Of a DNA stretch of 41,674 nt, positions 1-8,723 are shown in pieces. Location of the stretch: NCBI GenBank assembly GCA_013373265.1, contig JABXIC010000192.1:1-41674 (forward strand). The letters are read 5' to 3'. Source of the stretch: Methylocystaceae bacterium (lineage in GTDB: Bacteria; Pseudomonadota; Alphaproteobacteria; Rhodospirillales; Terasakiellaceae). The notes beneath the pieces are model-generated. The model ran no database searches. It had not been told where the DNA came from and saw only the letters and a list, made by a program, of their open reading frames with translations. The position numbers and the translations under genes are program-made. Numbering within the stretch: the stretch's first letter is position 1; every line of letters starts with the position of its first letter.

Positions 1-1
1 C

Positions 2-460
2 GACGGCAACGACACACTGGATGCTGGTAACGACTGGAGCAGTAATACCTTGGACGGTGGTGCTGGTAACGACACACTCTACGGCGGTAGAGGCGACGAC
101 ACCCTTTCTGGAGGGGATGGTGACGATACCCTTACCGGTGGTGACGGTGACGACATCTTCTACGGCGGTGCCGGTGATGACGACATGATGGGTGGTGACG
201 GTAACGACTTGTTTAACTTCGGTGAAGGATCCGGAAATGACAACGTCCATGGCGGCGACGGCTGGATGGATACAGTTCATCTGGAAAATGAAGATGGTTC
301 AGCCATGAACACCGATGATTGGACGATCGATCTCGACAGCGGGACAATTGATAACCAAGCCGATGGGTATATCGAACTGTCCGACGATGCTGAAGGCACC
401 ATCACTTTCTCTGACGGAAGTGAATTGAACTTCGATGGCATTGAACGCTTTGAATGGTAA
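2..460 (+). CDS. RTX (hemolysin-type calcium-binding repeat) protein, C-terminal part
   Basis: The reading frame is already open at the window edge, so this is the 3' end of a longer gene. It begins with about seven glycine/aspartate-rich nonapeptides of the GGxGxDxLx type, which in RTX proteins form a calcium-binding parallel beta-roll. A non-repetitive acidic tail of roughly 70 residues follows, ending in IERFEW. Such tails usually carry the type I secretion signal, so the product is probably exported. The N-terminal domain that would define its activity (protease, lipase, adhesin and so on) is outside the window. A strong terminator follows 20 bp downstream. There is no visible functional link to the nif genes. 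Confidence 0.85.
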   Translation, partial: DGNDTLDAGNDWSSNTLDGGAGNDTLYGGRGDDTLSGGDGDDTLTGGDGDDIFYGGAGDDDMMGGDGNDLFNFGEGSGNDNVHGGDGWMDTVHLENEDGSAMNTDDWTIDLDSGTIDNQADGYIELSDDAEGTITFSDGSELNFDGIERFEW

Positions 461-479
461 TTACCCCTAGAAACTTATA

Positions 480-508
480 GGCGGATCCTTTGTGATCCGC
501 CTTTTTTT
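480..508 (+). terminator. Rho-independent terminator of the RTX gene
   Basis: A perfect 8-bp stem, GGCGGATC (480-487) with GATCCGCC (494-501), encloses a 6-nt loop and is followed by seven T residues (502-508). It lies 20 bp after the RTX stop codon. Confidence 0.92.
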
Positions 509-513
509 GTTTC

Positions 514-543
514 TTGACAGGACCTCGTTAAAAATGTGATCAA
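514..543 (+). promoter_or_regulatory. Possible sigma70-type promoter for the ychJ-like gene
   Basis: A consensus -35 hexamer TTGACA (514-519) lies just after the terminator. The -10 region at about 535-543 is weak (TGTGAT or TGATCA depending on spacing). The call rests mainly on the -35 box and its position 34 bp from the likely ribosome-binding site, AAAGGA. Confidence 0.3.
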
Positions 544-576
544 ATCATAGACCACTTTCATTAAAAGGATTTAAGA

Positions 577-1062
577 ATGTCACTGTGCCCATGCGGTTCC
601 TCGCTTGAATATGCCAACTGTTGCGAACCCTTTCACAAAGGCGAAATTGCCCCAACCGCAGAAAAACTCATGCGTTCACGCTATAGCGCTTTTGAAAAGG
701 GCGAGATTGACTATCTAGAACAGACTCTCACACCTGAAAGCCGTGTGGATTACGATAGTGCCCAAACCAAAGCCTGGGCAGAACAGGCTATCTGGAAAAA
801 GCTGGAAATTGGTAAAACCGAAGCCGGACAAGAAAATGATGACACTGGCGTTGTTGAATTTCGCGCCTATTTTAAAATGGACGGCAGACACCAAGTCCAT
901 CACGAAATCAGCCGTTTTACAAAACAAGATGGCCGTTGGTTTTATGTGGACGGTGAAGTTAACCCAAAACAGGAACAACGCATTGTGACCAATAAAGTGG
1001 GGCGCAATGATCCCTGCACATGCGGGTCAGGTAAAAAATACAAGAAATGTTGTGGTGCGTAA
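577..1062 (+). CDS. YchJ family protein with two SEC-C zinc motifs
   Basis: The 161-residue product opens with CPCGSS-x5-NCC and closes with a SEC-C motif, [13 protein letters not shown]. Both are small cysteine clusters that bind zinc. Between them lies the NTF2-like YchJ core ([22 protein letters not shown]). Length is close to that of E. coli YchJ (about 152 aa), and double SEC-C ends are typical of the family. The precise role of YchJ is unknown; SEC-C motifs also occur in SecA and other protein-handling factors. AAAAGGATTTAAGA precedes the ATG. It appears to be a single-gene unit and not part of the nif regulon. Confidence 0.85.
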   Translation: MSLCPCGSSLEYANCCEPFHKGEIAPTAEKLMRSRYSAFEKGEIDYLEQTLTPESRVDYDSAQTKAWAEQAIWKKLEIGKTEAGQENDDTGVVEFRAYFKMDGRHQVHHEISRFTKQDGRWFYVDGEVNPKQEQRIVTNKVGRNDPCTCGSGKKYKKCCGA

Positions 1063-1112
1063 CGACATTTCCTATACAATCAGATAGGATTTGAAAAAAA
1101 TAAACATGGGGA

Positions 1113-3734
1113 ATGTCCGTGGCCAAAATTAGAAAATCAAAACTGGCAAATGGTGTTTTTTGGCTGGAATTCCCCAAAGCCGACTTGCGCATCTTATGCG
1201 GCTGCCCGGCAGATGCCGTCAAACATATGATGAAACGCGGCGTAATCATGTCCTATGAAAGCAGCGATGTCTTTCATGAGTCTGGCCCCAACGCGATCCT
1301 CCTATCTGATTTAACCGTCCAAAAAGGCAGCTTTGCCAATCTTGGTGAATTTCCGGTTTTGCAAATGCTCTACCGCCAAGGGATGATTCTGCCTGATCAT
1401 CCCGGCAATACGGGCGTAAAACCCTTATTGTTAGGCCATAGTGACCAGTTAGCCGCGCAAATTGAATATATTCATCGCGGCAACTATGGCTTGTTAAATG
1501 AGGAAGAAATCATTGAAGCAGGTGCCACACCAGAACAAGCCAAAGACTTGATGCGTCTAAAACTGAAATTTGCTTTCGGTAAAATCGCCAATTCAGAAGA
1601 CCTTCTTGATAGCCTCGTCATTGAAAGCGAACCCACGCTGATTAGAAATGATGTCTATGTCAAACGCTTGGCGACCAACATATTTGAATTCAGCTATAAA
1701 AGAGACAAAACTGTCGTCGACCTTAATCTTGATAGCAACGAGCTTTACACCCCGTCTTACACCCTTGGCCGGTATATGGCCAAACGTGAATATTTCTCGA
1801 TTTTACATTCGGGTGAAGGCGATGGCTGGGATATTGAACGCCCCAGTATGGCCAGCGTCATTATCTTCCAAGGTAAAGTCTATCTGATTGATGCCGGCCC
1901 CAATATCGAAACGACACTCCATGCCCTGGGCATTGACATCAGCGAAGTCGAAGGGATTTTCATGACCCACTGTCATGATGACCATTTTGCAGGCCTGCCC
2001 TCGCTTATTCGTTCCGATCACCGCATCAAGTTTTTTTCAACCAGTCTGGTCCGCGCGGCAACGGTCAAAAAGCTCTCAGCGCTCATGGCCCTGGATGAAA
2101 GCCGCTTTGAACAGTTTTTTGATATTCAGAACCTGAAAAACGAAGAATGGAATAATGTTGATGGGCTGGAAGTTCGCCCTGTCATTTCCCCCCACCCTAT
2201 GGAAACAACGGTTCTATTTTTCCGCGCACAATGGGGCAATGGCTACAAAACTTATGCACATCTAGCAGATATCGCCTCTTTTGATGTCTTAGACGGCATG
2301 GTCACAGAAGAAGATGACCGACCGGGCATTTCACGCACTTATTGTGACACCATCAAACAAGCCTATTTAACCCCTGCTGACGTAAAAAAAATCGACAATG
2401 GCGGTGGCTTGATCCACGGCATGTCCAAAGACTTTATTCACGATGAATCCAAAAAAATCATTTTTGCCCACACATCGCGCCCCTTAAGTGACAAAGAACG
2501 CCAAATTGGCAGCGGCGCCCCTTTTGGAACAGTCGATGTGCTGATCCCCAGCAAACAAGATTACCTCTATGGTCGTGCCCATGGCTATTTGCAATCCTTC
2601 TTTCCCGACCTGCCACTTGATCAGTTTAAACTGCTGTTGAATCATGATGTGGTTGATTTCAATCCGGAAGAAATCATCATTCGTGACGGCGATGAAATAG
2701 AAAACATCTACTTTATCCTCACCGGATCGGCTGAAATGCTGGACACAAAAACGAATACCGTCCATCGCATGTCAGCGGGCAGTTTCATCGGTGATATGCA
2801 CGGCCTGCATGGGGCCAAGTCAACGGAAACATATCGTGCCGTCAGCTTTGTCAAAGCACTGAGCTTCCCCATTGATATGTATAGAGAATTCGTCCAAAGA
2901 AATGACACCTTTCAATTCATTTCCATGTTGGCGCAAAAACGTGACCTGTTGCAAAAATCATGGCTCTTTGGTGGGGCGATTTCCGATGGCATCAAAAATG
3001 CCATTGCCGCAACAATGCATGTGACGAAAGTGACATCCATACTGACAGATTATGACTTCGTGCGCGGTTATATCGGTCTCATTAAAGAAGGTACGGTTCA
3101 ATTAAAGCTGGGTGACAGTGTCTTCCAAACCCTTGGTCCCGGTGATACCCTCTTTGAAGAACATGCCGTCTATGGCATGAAAAGTATTTTTGAACCTGTC
3201 TTTTCTGAAGATGCCGCCATTGCCATGATCCCCACGGTCACCATAGAAAACATTCCTGTTGTTCAATGGAAACTCCTGGAAACCGTTGGTCGACAAATGC
3301 GCACAATGACCAACTCTCCCGAATGGGACATATCCCTGCTGCAATGGCGCAGTGAATATAGCGTTGGTTTAGATAGCATTGATGCAGACCACAAAGAAAA
3401 CCTGAAACTCACTGGCAACCTCATTGCAGCACTTGAAACGTTGGAAGGGCCAGAAAAGTTACGCCCCTTATGCAACGCCCTGATCAAAAACATGCAAGAT
3501 CATTTTTCACGCGAAGAAGAGATTTTCTTCAAGGCGGGTTATTCAGAAGCAAACAGCCATAAAATCAGACATACAAAACTGATTGAACATACTGAAGATA
3601 TTTTGCGCAAATGTGAAGCACCATTGAGCAAACCTGAAGCACATTCCATGATGCGGTTCTTGAAACGGCAAGCCTTGCTGCATATCTTACTGGAAGATCG
3701 TAAATATGCCTCCTTCATGGCGCGATCTAAATAA
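1113..3734 (+). CDS. Metallo-beta-lactamase / cyclic-nucleotide-binding / bacteriohemerythrin fusion protein
   Basis: This 873-residue protein joins three recognisable parts. A metallo-beta-lactamase fold carries the di-metal motif H286-x-H288-x-D290-H291, with a further His at HPMETT. A cRP-type cyclic-nucleotide-binding domain spans about 517-610, and a weaker second copy about 640-720. A C-terminal bacteriohemerythrin runs from W745, with ligands H760, H-x3-E in HFSREE, H-x3-H in HKIRH, and H plus D in HILLED. Oxygen or NO binding at the hemerythrin and nucleotide binding may control the hydrolase or oxidoreductase-like head; that is inference. A GTG at 1119 with GGGGA six bases upstream is a plausible alternative start. 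No nif-type promoter is seen upstream. Confidence 0.85.
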   Translation: MSVAKIRKSKLANGVFWLEFPKADLRILCGCPADAVKHMMKRGVIMSYESSDVFHESGPNAILLSDLTVQKGSFANLGEFPVLQMLYRQGMILPDHPGNTGVKPLLLGHSDQLAAQIEYIHRGNYGLLNEEEIIEAGATPEQAKDLMRLKLKFAFGKIANSEDLLDSLVIESEPTLIRNDVYVKRLATNIFEFSYKRDKTVVDLNLDSNELYTPSYTLGRYMAKREYFSILHSGEGDGWDIERPSMASVIIFQGKVYLIDAGPNIETTLHALGIDISEVEGIFMTHCHDDHFAGLPSLIRSDHRIKFFSTSLVRAATVKKLSALMALDESRFEQFFDIQNLKNEEWNNVDGLEVRPVISPHPMETTVLFFRAQWGNGYKTYAHLADIASFDVLDGMVTEEDDRPGISRTYCDTIKQAYLTPADVKKIDNGGGLIHGMSKDFIHDESKKIIFAHTSRPLSDKERQIGSGAPFGTVDVLIPSKQDYLYGRAHGYLQSFFPDLPLDQFKLLLNHDVVDFNPEEIIIRDGDEIENIYFILTGSAEMLDTKTNTVHRMSAGSFIGDMHGLHGAKSTETYRAVSFVKALSFPIDMYREFVQRNDTFQFISMLAQKRDLLQKSWLFGGAISDGIKNAIAATMHVTKVTSILTDYDFVRGYIGLIKEGTVQLKLGDSVFQTLGPGDTLFEEHAVYGMKSIFEPVFSEDAAIAMIPTVTIENIPVVQWKLLETVGRQMRTMTNSPEWDISLLQWRSEYSVGLDSIDADHKENLKLTGNLIAALETLEGPEKLRPLCNALIKNMQDHFSREEEIFFKAGYSEANSHKIRHTKLIEHTEDILRKCEAPLSKPEAHSMMRFLKRQALLHILLEDRKYASFMARSK

Positions 3735-3791
3735 TAAACCTTCCCTCCACCCCTCAAAAATACGGCTTTTGTCGTGAAAGAAGTTTATCTG

Positions 3792-4367
3792 ATGAATATT
3801 TTAAAGTTACTTCCCGTCGTTCTGGTTTCTATCACCCTGACAGCCTGCGGTAACGAAGAAGAAAAAACAGAGAAAACAACAGCACCAACAACGCCGCAAA
3901 CCACTCAACAACAAGCGCCTGAAAAAACAGAAAAAGAAGTCGCTGTTGTGGAACAAGCTGAAAAAGCTGTGAAAGAAATGGTCCCTGAGGCCAAGGCACC
4001 CGAGAAAAAAGAAGAAGCCCCCGTCCAATTGGAACCGGGTGACGTTGCCCGTGGCGAAAAAGTTTTCAAAAAATGTAAAGCCTGTCATACCGCCACAGAA
4101 GGCGGCAAACATAAAGTCGGCCCCAACCTTTATGGTGTTATTGGTCGCACGGCTGGTACCGCCGAAGGCTATGGCAAATATTCTAAAGCCATGGAAGCTT
4201 TCGCCACCCCATGGACACCGGAACTTGTTGAAGCCTATGTTGAAGATGCAACCGCTTTCTTGAAAGAAAAAACACAAGACAGTTCTGCCAGAGGTAAAAT
4301 GACCTATAAGCTGAAAGATGCCCAAGATCGTAAAGATGTGGCGGCCTATTTAAACAGCCTGAAATAA
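3792..4367 (+). CDS. Lipoprotein class I cytochrome c
   Basis: From the ATG at 3792 the protein has a lipoprotein signal ending in the lipobox LTAC (lipidated Cys19). A 60-residue linker follows, rich in Lys, Glu, Thr and Pro, then a cytochrome c domain with the heme motif CKACH and a likely axial Met in GKMTYKL. It resembles cytochrome c2/c550 proteins, so it should carry electrons on the outer face of the cytoplasmic membrane. The reading frame extends up to a GTG at 3774, but the ATG gives the better signal peptide. It ends 5 bp before fdhD, so the two are probably cotranscribed. The partner oxidoreductase is not visible here. Confidence 0.87.
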   Translation: MNILKLLPVVLVSITLTACGNEEEKTEKTTAPTTPQTTQQQAPEKTEKEVAVVEQAEKAVKEMVPEAKAPEKKEEAPVQLEPGDVARGEKVFKKCKACHTATEGGKHKVGPNLYGVIGRTAGTAEGYGKYSKAMEAFATPWTPELVEAYVEDATAFLKEKTQDSSARGKMTYKLKDAQDRKDVAAYLNSLK

Positions 4368-4372
4368 CCTCT

Positions 4373-5194
4373 ATGAACGCACAAGATGATTACATCATCA
4401 AACCCGATTTGGATAGTGATGTAACAACGCGCCCCGTGAAAGCACGTGATCAATTCGGAAACGTGCTTTCACTGAATGCCGTTCAGGAACGCCCCCTCAC
4501 CTTGTTTTTAAACAGCCGGGAAATCGTCACCTTAATGAGTGTTGGCGATTATCCCGACCTTTTGGGCGTGGGTTATCTGGTCAATCAGAATATGTTGACC
4601 AAAGACGATGTTATTACCGCCATCGATTATGATGAAGAAATCCAAACCATCGTCATCCGCACTGAGCATGAAACGGACTATGAAGACAAACTCAAACGCA
4701 AAGTCCTGACCTCCGGCTGTGCCATGGGCACCATCTTTGGCGACATCATGGATAAGGTGGAAGAAGCTCACCTCAGCACATCCCTAAAGCTGCGGGCCTC
4801 CACCATTGCACCTGTGCTGCAAAAAATAAAAGACACCCCAAGCCTCTATCAAAAAGCAGGCTCCATCCATGGTTGCGTGCTCTGTCAGGAAGACAAACCC
4901 ATCCTCTATACCGAAGATGTGGGCCGCCATAATGCGTTGGATAAAATCGCAGGCTATTTGTATCTCAACAACCTGCAAGCTGATGACTATTACCTCTATA
5001 CAACAGGTCGCCTCACCAGCGAGATGGTGATCAAAGCCGTATCCATGGGCATTACCATCGTGATCTCGCGCTCCGGCTCCACCCACTGGGCCATCGAACT
5101 CGCCCAAAAAACCGGCCTCACCCTCATCAACCGCGCCCGTGGCAAACGCTTCCTTGTGCTCAATGACCAAGACCGGATCATTTACGATCTGTGA
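4373..5194 (+). CDS. fdhD: FdhD-type formate dehydrogenase accessory sulfurtransferase
   Basis: FdhD moves sulfur from a cysteine desulfurase to the molybdenum cofactor of formate dehydrogenase. The family signatures SIHGCVLC, YTEDVGRHNALDKIAG, TGRLTSEM and SRSGSTHWAI are all present, and the length of 273 aa is normal. One oddity: the loop that usually carries the CxxC pair (CGxCG in E. coli) reads SGCAMG here, so only one of the two cysteines (C116) remains. Other Cys residues occur at the HGCVLC site. It follows the cytochrome c gene by 5 bp. No formate dehydrogenase subunit is in the window. Confidence 0.9.
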   Translation: MNAQDDYIIKPDLDSDVTTRPVKARDQFGNVLSLNAVQERPLTLFLNSREIVTLMSVGDYPDLLGVGYLVNQNMLTKDDVITAIDYDEEIQTIVIRTEHETDYEDKLKRKVLTSGCAMGTIFGDIMDKVEEAHLSTSLKLRASTIAPVLQKIKDTPSLYQKAGSIHGCVLCQEDKPILYTEDVGRHNALDKIAGYLYLNNLQADDYYLYTTGRLTSEMVIKAVSMGITIVISRSGSTHWAIELAQKTGLTLINRARGKRFLVLNDQDRIIYDL

Positions 5195-5228
5195 GGTGTT
5201 TTTTTAGGGAAGTGCTTATTTAACCTCT

Positions 5229-5291
5229 CGTCACTCTGGCGCAGGCCAGAGTCTCTTCTTATCATGGATACTGGCCGGCGCCAGTATGACT
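5229..5291. repeat. Inverted pair of REP-like palindromes, possible bidirectional terminator
   Basis: Two similar palindromic units face each other between the convergent fdhD and fccB-like genes. Unit 1 is ACTCTGGC (5233-5240), loop GCAG, GCCAGAGT (5245-5252). Unit 2 is ATACTGGC (5268-5275), loop CGGC, GCCAGTAT (5280-5287). Read on opposite strands, both begin GTCA-nn-CTGGCGC-n-GGCCAG, so they are inverted copies of one element. No clear T tract follows either stem. This layout is typical of dispersed REP/BIME elements. Confidence 0.7.
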
Positions 5292-5302
5292 GGGATGTTA
5301 GC

Positions 5303-6046
5303 TTACCCCAGTTCAACAACTTTATGCGCCGGAATAACGTTCAAAACATCGGCTGTCACACCGACAGGAATTTCTTGAACCCATTCAATCATCGGACTGT
5401 TTAAAGCGGCTAACGCTTTGTCATGGCAGTCGTCAAAAATAAAGACTTTTGCGCTTGGGTTATGGGTTTCCAGATAAGACGCGATGATATTGGCGCGCTC
5501 AAAGGCACCTTTTTCATAACGATAGGCTGTTGTCGGGGTCTGAATTGCGACGACACCGCCAGCTTTCATGTTTTTGACCTGCTGCCACAACTGATCGGCT
5601 TGTACGTTATCGCTCCAACCATGTAAAATACCGTCAGCAGGTTCTTCAACAAACGTCATGCCGAGATAGGTTTCAACCTGATCAAAGGCAATATGCTGGC
5701 CTTGTTTCAGATATGCACGGCCCAAAGATGGATCGATGCCTTCAACAGTGGCTTCTACAAGGCGTCCACCTTGACGAACAAAGTCGGCAACTTCTTGCGG
5801 ATCAAGCCCTTTTGGTGCCAATGGAGAATGACTGGCCTGTGACATATAGAAGGACGGGTCAACCAAGGTCACTTCACGCTGTGGCTTTGTGCGTTGTGCC
5901 TGTAGTGCGGCCTTCAACCCTTGAGGACCAGCACCTACAACAAGGTATTTCTCTGTGCTTGAAGCGCCCGCCAATGAAGGCAGAGACAGACCACCGGCAG
6001 CAACAGCCAGAACACTTGCGAATGTACGACGTGTCATATGTGTCAT
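5303..6046 (-). CDS. Short Tat-exported FccB-like flavoprotein (lacks C-terminal half)
   Basis: The N-terminus has a twin-arginine signal (TRRTFASVLAV) and an Ala-rich h-region. A Rossmann FAD-binding motif VVGAGPQG and the following strand LVDPS come next. The middle section (GGVVAIQTPTTAYRYEKGAFERANIIASYL) closely resembles the flavocytochrome c/sulfide dehydrogenase flavoprotein FccB. Complete FccB-type proteins are about 400-430 residues; this one stops at 247, after the first FAD and NAD-like segments. It therefore lacks the second FAD-contact region and C-terminal domain. AGGAGA precedes the ATG, and the gene starts 15 bp after clpX, so it is probably the last gene of the nifV operon. 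It may be a degraded remnant or a functional short form; periplasmic location is inferred. Confidence 0.7.
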   Translation of the reverse strand: MTHMTRRTFASVLAVAAGGLSLPSLAGASSTEKYLVVGAGPQGLKAALQAQRTKPQREVTLVDPSFYMSQASHSPLAPKGLDPQEVADFVRQGGRLVEATVEGIDPSLGRAYLKQGQHIAFDQVETYLGMTFVEEPADGILHGWSDNVQADQLWQQVKNMKAGGVVAIQTPTTAYRYEKGAFERANIIASYLETHNPSAKVFIFDDCHDKALAALNSPMIEWVQEIPVGVTADVLNVIPAHKVVELG

Positions 6047-6061
6047 TTTATAATTCTCCTA

Positions 6062-7342
6062 TTAACCAGCGCTTTTCTTTTGGCTTGGCTTTTCTTTCGC
6101 AAAAATCATTTCGACTTTGCCTTCGCCCAAAACGGCGTCGCGGTCGACTTCACAGCGCACAACCCCTTCATGAGAAGGCAGCTCAAACATCGTACGTTGC
6201 AACAAGCCTTCCAGAACACCGCGCAAACCACGTGCACCTGTTTCCATATCCAAGGCTTTTTGTGCAATTTCTTTTAAGGCATCGTCACTAAAGACAAGCT
6301 CGACACCTTCATGTTCAAACAAATATTGATATTGCTTGATCAAGGCATCTTTCGGCTGAGTTAAAATGGCCACCATATCTTCCACAGTTAAGGGGTCCAA
6401 CGTCGCAACGATGGGGAAACGACCGATAAATTCAGGGATCAGACCAAAGCGTTTTAAATCCCCCGGCGTGACACCCGTATAGGATTTAACCTCATCCTTT
6501 GCACTGCTGATTTTCGTCATATCCGCGCCAAACCCGATGGAGGGTTGATCGCCTTTACCGCGTTCATTGATCAGTTCGACCATGCCGTCAAAGGCACCAC
6601 CGGCGATAAACAGAATATTGCGCGTATCAATGGACAGGTCTTTATTATCGTGTTTGCGCCCTTGTTTGGACGCAACCTTGACCGTTGATCCTTCAACCAG
6701 TTTCAACAAAGCCTGTTGCACCCCTTCACCGGACACATCGCGTGTGCCGTGGGCAGATGCCCCTTGCTTGGCAAGTTTATCGACCTCATCAAGATAAACA
6801 ATGCCCCATTCTGCCAGACCAACATTGCCATCAGCCGCTTCTAATAAACGTTCAATGATGCTTTCAACATCATCCCCGACATAACCGGCTTGGGTTAACG
6901 ACGTTGCATCCGCAATCACAAACGGCACACCGGCAATGCGGGCCAAAGTCCGGGCGAATAAAGTTTTACCCGTGCCACTCGGTCCTAACAGCAGGATATT
7001 GGATTTATCGACTTCCACACGGCTGTCATCATCAATAGTGCTTTGTTTGGGGATACTTTCAACAGCAAGGCGTTTAAAATGGTTATAGACTGCAACCGCC
7101 AAAGTTTCTTTCGCCCCGTCCTGACCGATGATATAACGATCCATCATGTCTTTGATCTTCATGGGAACCGGTGGTGGAGAGAGCAATTGATCATCCTCTC
7201 TGGCACGGCCCCAATTATCGACAATCTGCATTGCAAGCTTTGTGCAGGCTTCGCAGATTTGTCCATCCCGTCCGGCAATCAAGGGGCGTTCAGGGGCTTT
7301 GGGTTCTCCGCAGAATGAACATTCATGAATATCTTTTACCAT
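6062..7342 (-). CDS. clpX: Nif-cluster ClpX, AAA+ unfoldase
   Basis: ClpX unfolds substrates for ClpP. This 426-residue copy has the N-terminal zinc finger (C8, C11, C30, C33), Walker A GPSGTGKT, Walker B IVYLDEVDKL, sensor and pore segments, and an SIGFGA stretch matching the ClpP-contacting IGF loop. The C-terminal ETGARGLR motif is intact. Its place right after nifM matches Azotobacter vinelandii, where a second clpX sits after nifM. It is therefore probably a nif-dedicated paralogue, perhaps turning over NifB, NifEN or damaged nitrogenase (inference). I prefer the ATG at 7342, giving MVKDIHECSFCG, over a TTG 7 codons upstream. Confidence 0.9.
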   Translation of the reverse strand: MVKDIHECSFCGEPKAPERPLIAGRDGQICEACTKLAMQIVDNWGRAREDDQLLSPPPVPMKIKDMMDRYIIGQDGAKETLAVAVYNHFKRLAVESIPKQSTIDDDSRVEVDKSNILLLGPSGTGKTLFARTLARIAGVPFVIADATSLTQAGYVGDDVESIIERLLEAADGNVGLAEWGIVYLDEVDKLAKQGASAHGTRDVSGEGVQQALLKLVEGSTVKVASKQGRKHDNKDLSIDTRNILFIAGGAFDGMVELINERGKGDQPSIGFGADMTKISSAKDEVKSYTGVTPGDLKRFGLIPEFIGRFPIVATLDPLTVEDMVAILTQPKDALIKQYQYLFEHEGVELVFSDDALKEIAQKALDMETGARGLRGVLEGLLQRTMFELPSHEGVVRCEVDRDAVLGEGKVEMIFAKEKPSQKKSAG

Positions 7343-7359
7343 TTTAACACCGTTTGTTA

Positions 7360-8208
7360 TCAAGCCGTTAAGTTACGCAGCCAGAGCTTCTGCGCTTTTA
7401 TGCGTTTTTTTTCCTTCAAGTATTCAACGATCTGTTCTTTGGCATCAAACAACGATGCCTGACGCGCCGGTGCGATGGCTTCTACCTTCACCAAATGATG
7501 ACCAATCTCCGTTTCAACCGGACCACCGACTTCCCCTGCCTTTAGCGAAAATGCCACTTCATCAATTTCAGGATAAAGCTGTCCACGTTTTACAGTTCCA
7601 ATTTCACCACCATTTAAAGCGGTAGGACATTCTGAGTTCTTACTGGCAAGTTCGGCAAAATCAGCACCTTGTTCCAACGCAATCAACAGATCACTCAGGC
7701 GTTTTTCCACTTTTTCAGGCGTGTTTTCAGCATAATCTGCGTTAACGGTAATCAAAATATGCCGGATAGAACGGGTTTCTTCAGTCGAAAATCGTTCAAC
7801 ATTATTTTGATAAAAAGAAATGACATCTTCTTCTTTGATCTCATCAATGTTGGCAGACACACGGTCCAAGACGGCTTCCACCCACAATTCACGACGCAAA
7901 GATGTTTGCATTGAGTCAATGCTTAAACCATTGGCCTTCAAACCTTTTAAAAAATCCTCCTCCGTTGGGTAACGGCCTTCAATTTCTTGTAAAGCAAGGG
8001 CGATGGAATGGGCCGGAATGACAATATCCTGTGCTTCCGGACTGGCCAAAATTTTAAATTCAAGTTCAAGGCTTTTTTGGGCCGTCTTTGAAACGGTTTT
8101 TTTCTGATCTGCTGAAAGTTCAGACGGGGATTGGCTGAAATGAGCTTGTGCACTTTTCAGCACATGATAGGCCATGAGTTCACGGTCATTTGCTCTCATT
8201 TCAGACAT
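7360..8208 (-). CDS. nifM: NifM, PpiC-type peptidyl-prolyl isomerase for NifH maturation
   Basis: NifM helps fold the nitrogenase iron protein NifH. The product is 282 aa. Its N-terminal half is helical and its C-terminal half is a parvulin/PpiC domain, seen in RHILITVN, NSECPTALNGGEIGTVKRGQLYPEIDEVAFSL (cited in part) and GHHLVKVE. It sits between nifZ and clpX, the same order as in Azotobacter. GGAGGAGG lies inside the end of nifZ, with ATGs at 8214 and 8208 behind it; the 8208 start has the better spacing and overlaps nifZ by 8 bp, suggesting translational coupling. Confidence 0.88.
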   Translation of the reverse strand: MSEMRANDRELMAYHVLKSAQAHFSQSPSELSADQKKTVSKTAQKSLELEFKILASPEAQDIVIPAHSIALALQEIEGRYPTEEDFLKGLKANGLSIDSMQTSLRRELWVEAVLDRVSANIDEIKEEDVISFYQNNVERFSTEETRSIRHILITVNADYAENTPEKVEKRLSDLLIALEQGADFAELASKNSECPTALNGGEIGTVKRGQLYPEIDEVAFSLKAGEVGGPVETEIGHHLVKVEAIAPARQASLFDAKEQIVEYLKEKKRIKAQKLWLRNLTA

Positions 8209-8704
8209 TAACATATTCCTCCTCCGTCTCTTCAGCAAAATCATCTTCATCTTCGTAGATCGGCGGTTCACCAACACTTTCCAGTGCTGTTTCCGGAACC
8301 AGCAACATAAGCCCCGGGAAGTTCACTTCATAGGCAACACCATTGGGGTTATCACGATCAACGCGCATCACGTCCCCCACCGCACCTTGTTCAACGATCA
8401 CTTCACCGTTAATGCCAAGCGGCACTTTGGCAGAGACTTTTTCGCGTGATTCAAACTTGCTGGGTGTCCATGGTGCATCTGCGGCAATCAGTTCAGGTTC
8501 ACGACATCCGACAACATAATCCTGATCCAAAAAATGAACCGTATAAACGATTTGGTCTTGCAAGAAGGTACCGATATCGCGCACATAGCCAACAGACCCA
8601 CGACGCACCAACAGGTCGCCACGTTCTTTACCGGGGAAAGTCCCGTCATTGCGCAAATTGCGAATGACACGGACTTCATCGCCATTTTGAAATTCTGAGA
8701 TCAT
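8201..8704 (-). CDS. nifZ: NifZ, nitrogenase P-cluster maturation protein
   Basis: NifZ helps assemble the second P-cluster of the MoFe protein. The N-terminal segment (GDEVRVIRNLRNDGTFPGK) and the repeated SH3-like unit (VRRGSVGYVRDIGTFLQDQIVYTVHF) are the family signatures. A second unit in the C-terminal half (GEVIVEQGAVGDVMRV) gives 167 aa, typical of longer NifZ forms. The tail is acidic. The ATG at 8704 has GAGGA 10 bp upstream; an in-frame ATG further up adds 10 residues without similarity. It follows nifW and overlaps nifM. Confidence 0.9.
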   Translation of the reverse strand: MISEFQNGDEVRVIRNLRNDGTFPGKERGDLLVRRGSVGYVRDIGTFLQDQIVYTVHFLDQDYVVGCREPELIAADAPWTPSKFESREKVSAKVPLGINGEVIVEQGAVGDVMRVDRDNPNGVAYEVNFPGLMLLVPETALESVGEPPIYEDEDDFAEETEEEYVNV

Positions 8705-8723
8705 AGCTGCATTTCCTCTTTTC

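Noticed and set aside
1-240. Tandem DNA repeat in the RTX gene as a CRISPR or satellite
   Set aside because: The 27-bp periodicity is codon-level encoding of the RTX nonapeptide, not a non-coding array.
3807-4325. 172-codon open frame on the minus strand
   Set aside because: Antisense to the cytochrome c gene; the Phe-rich translation is a mirror of the Lys/Glu-rich linker.
5713-6291. 192-codon open frame on the plus strand
   Set aside because: Antisense across the fccB-like/clpX junction. Low-complexity translation without motifs.
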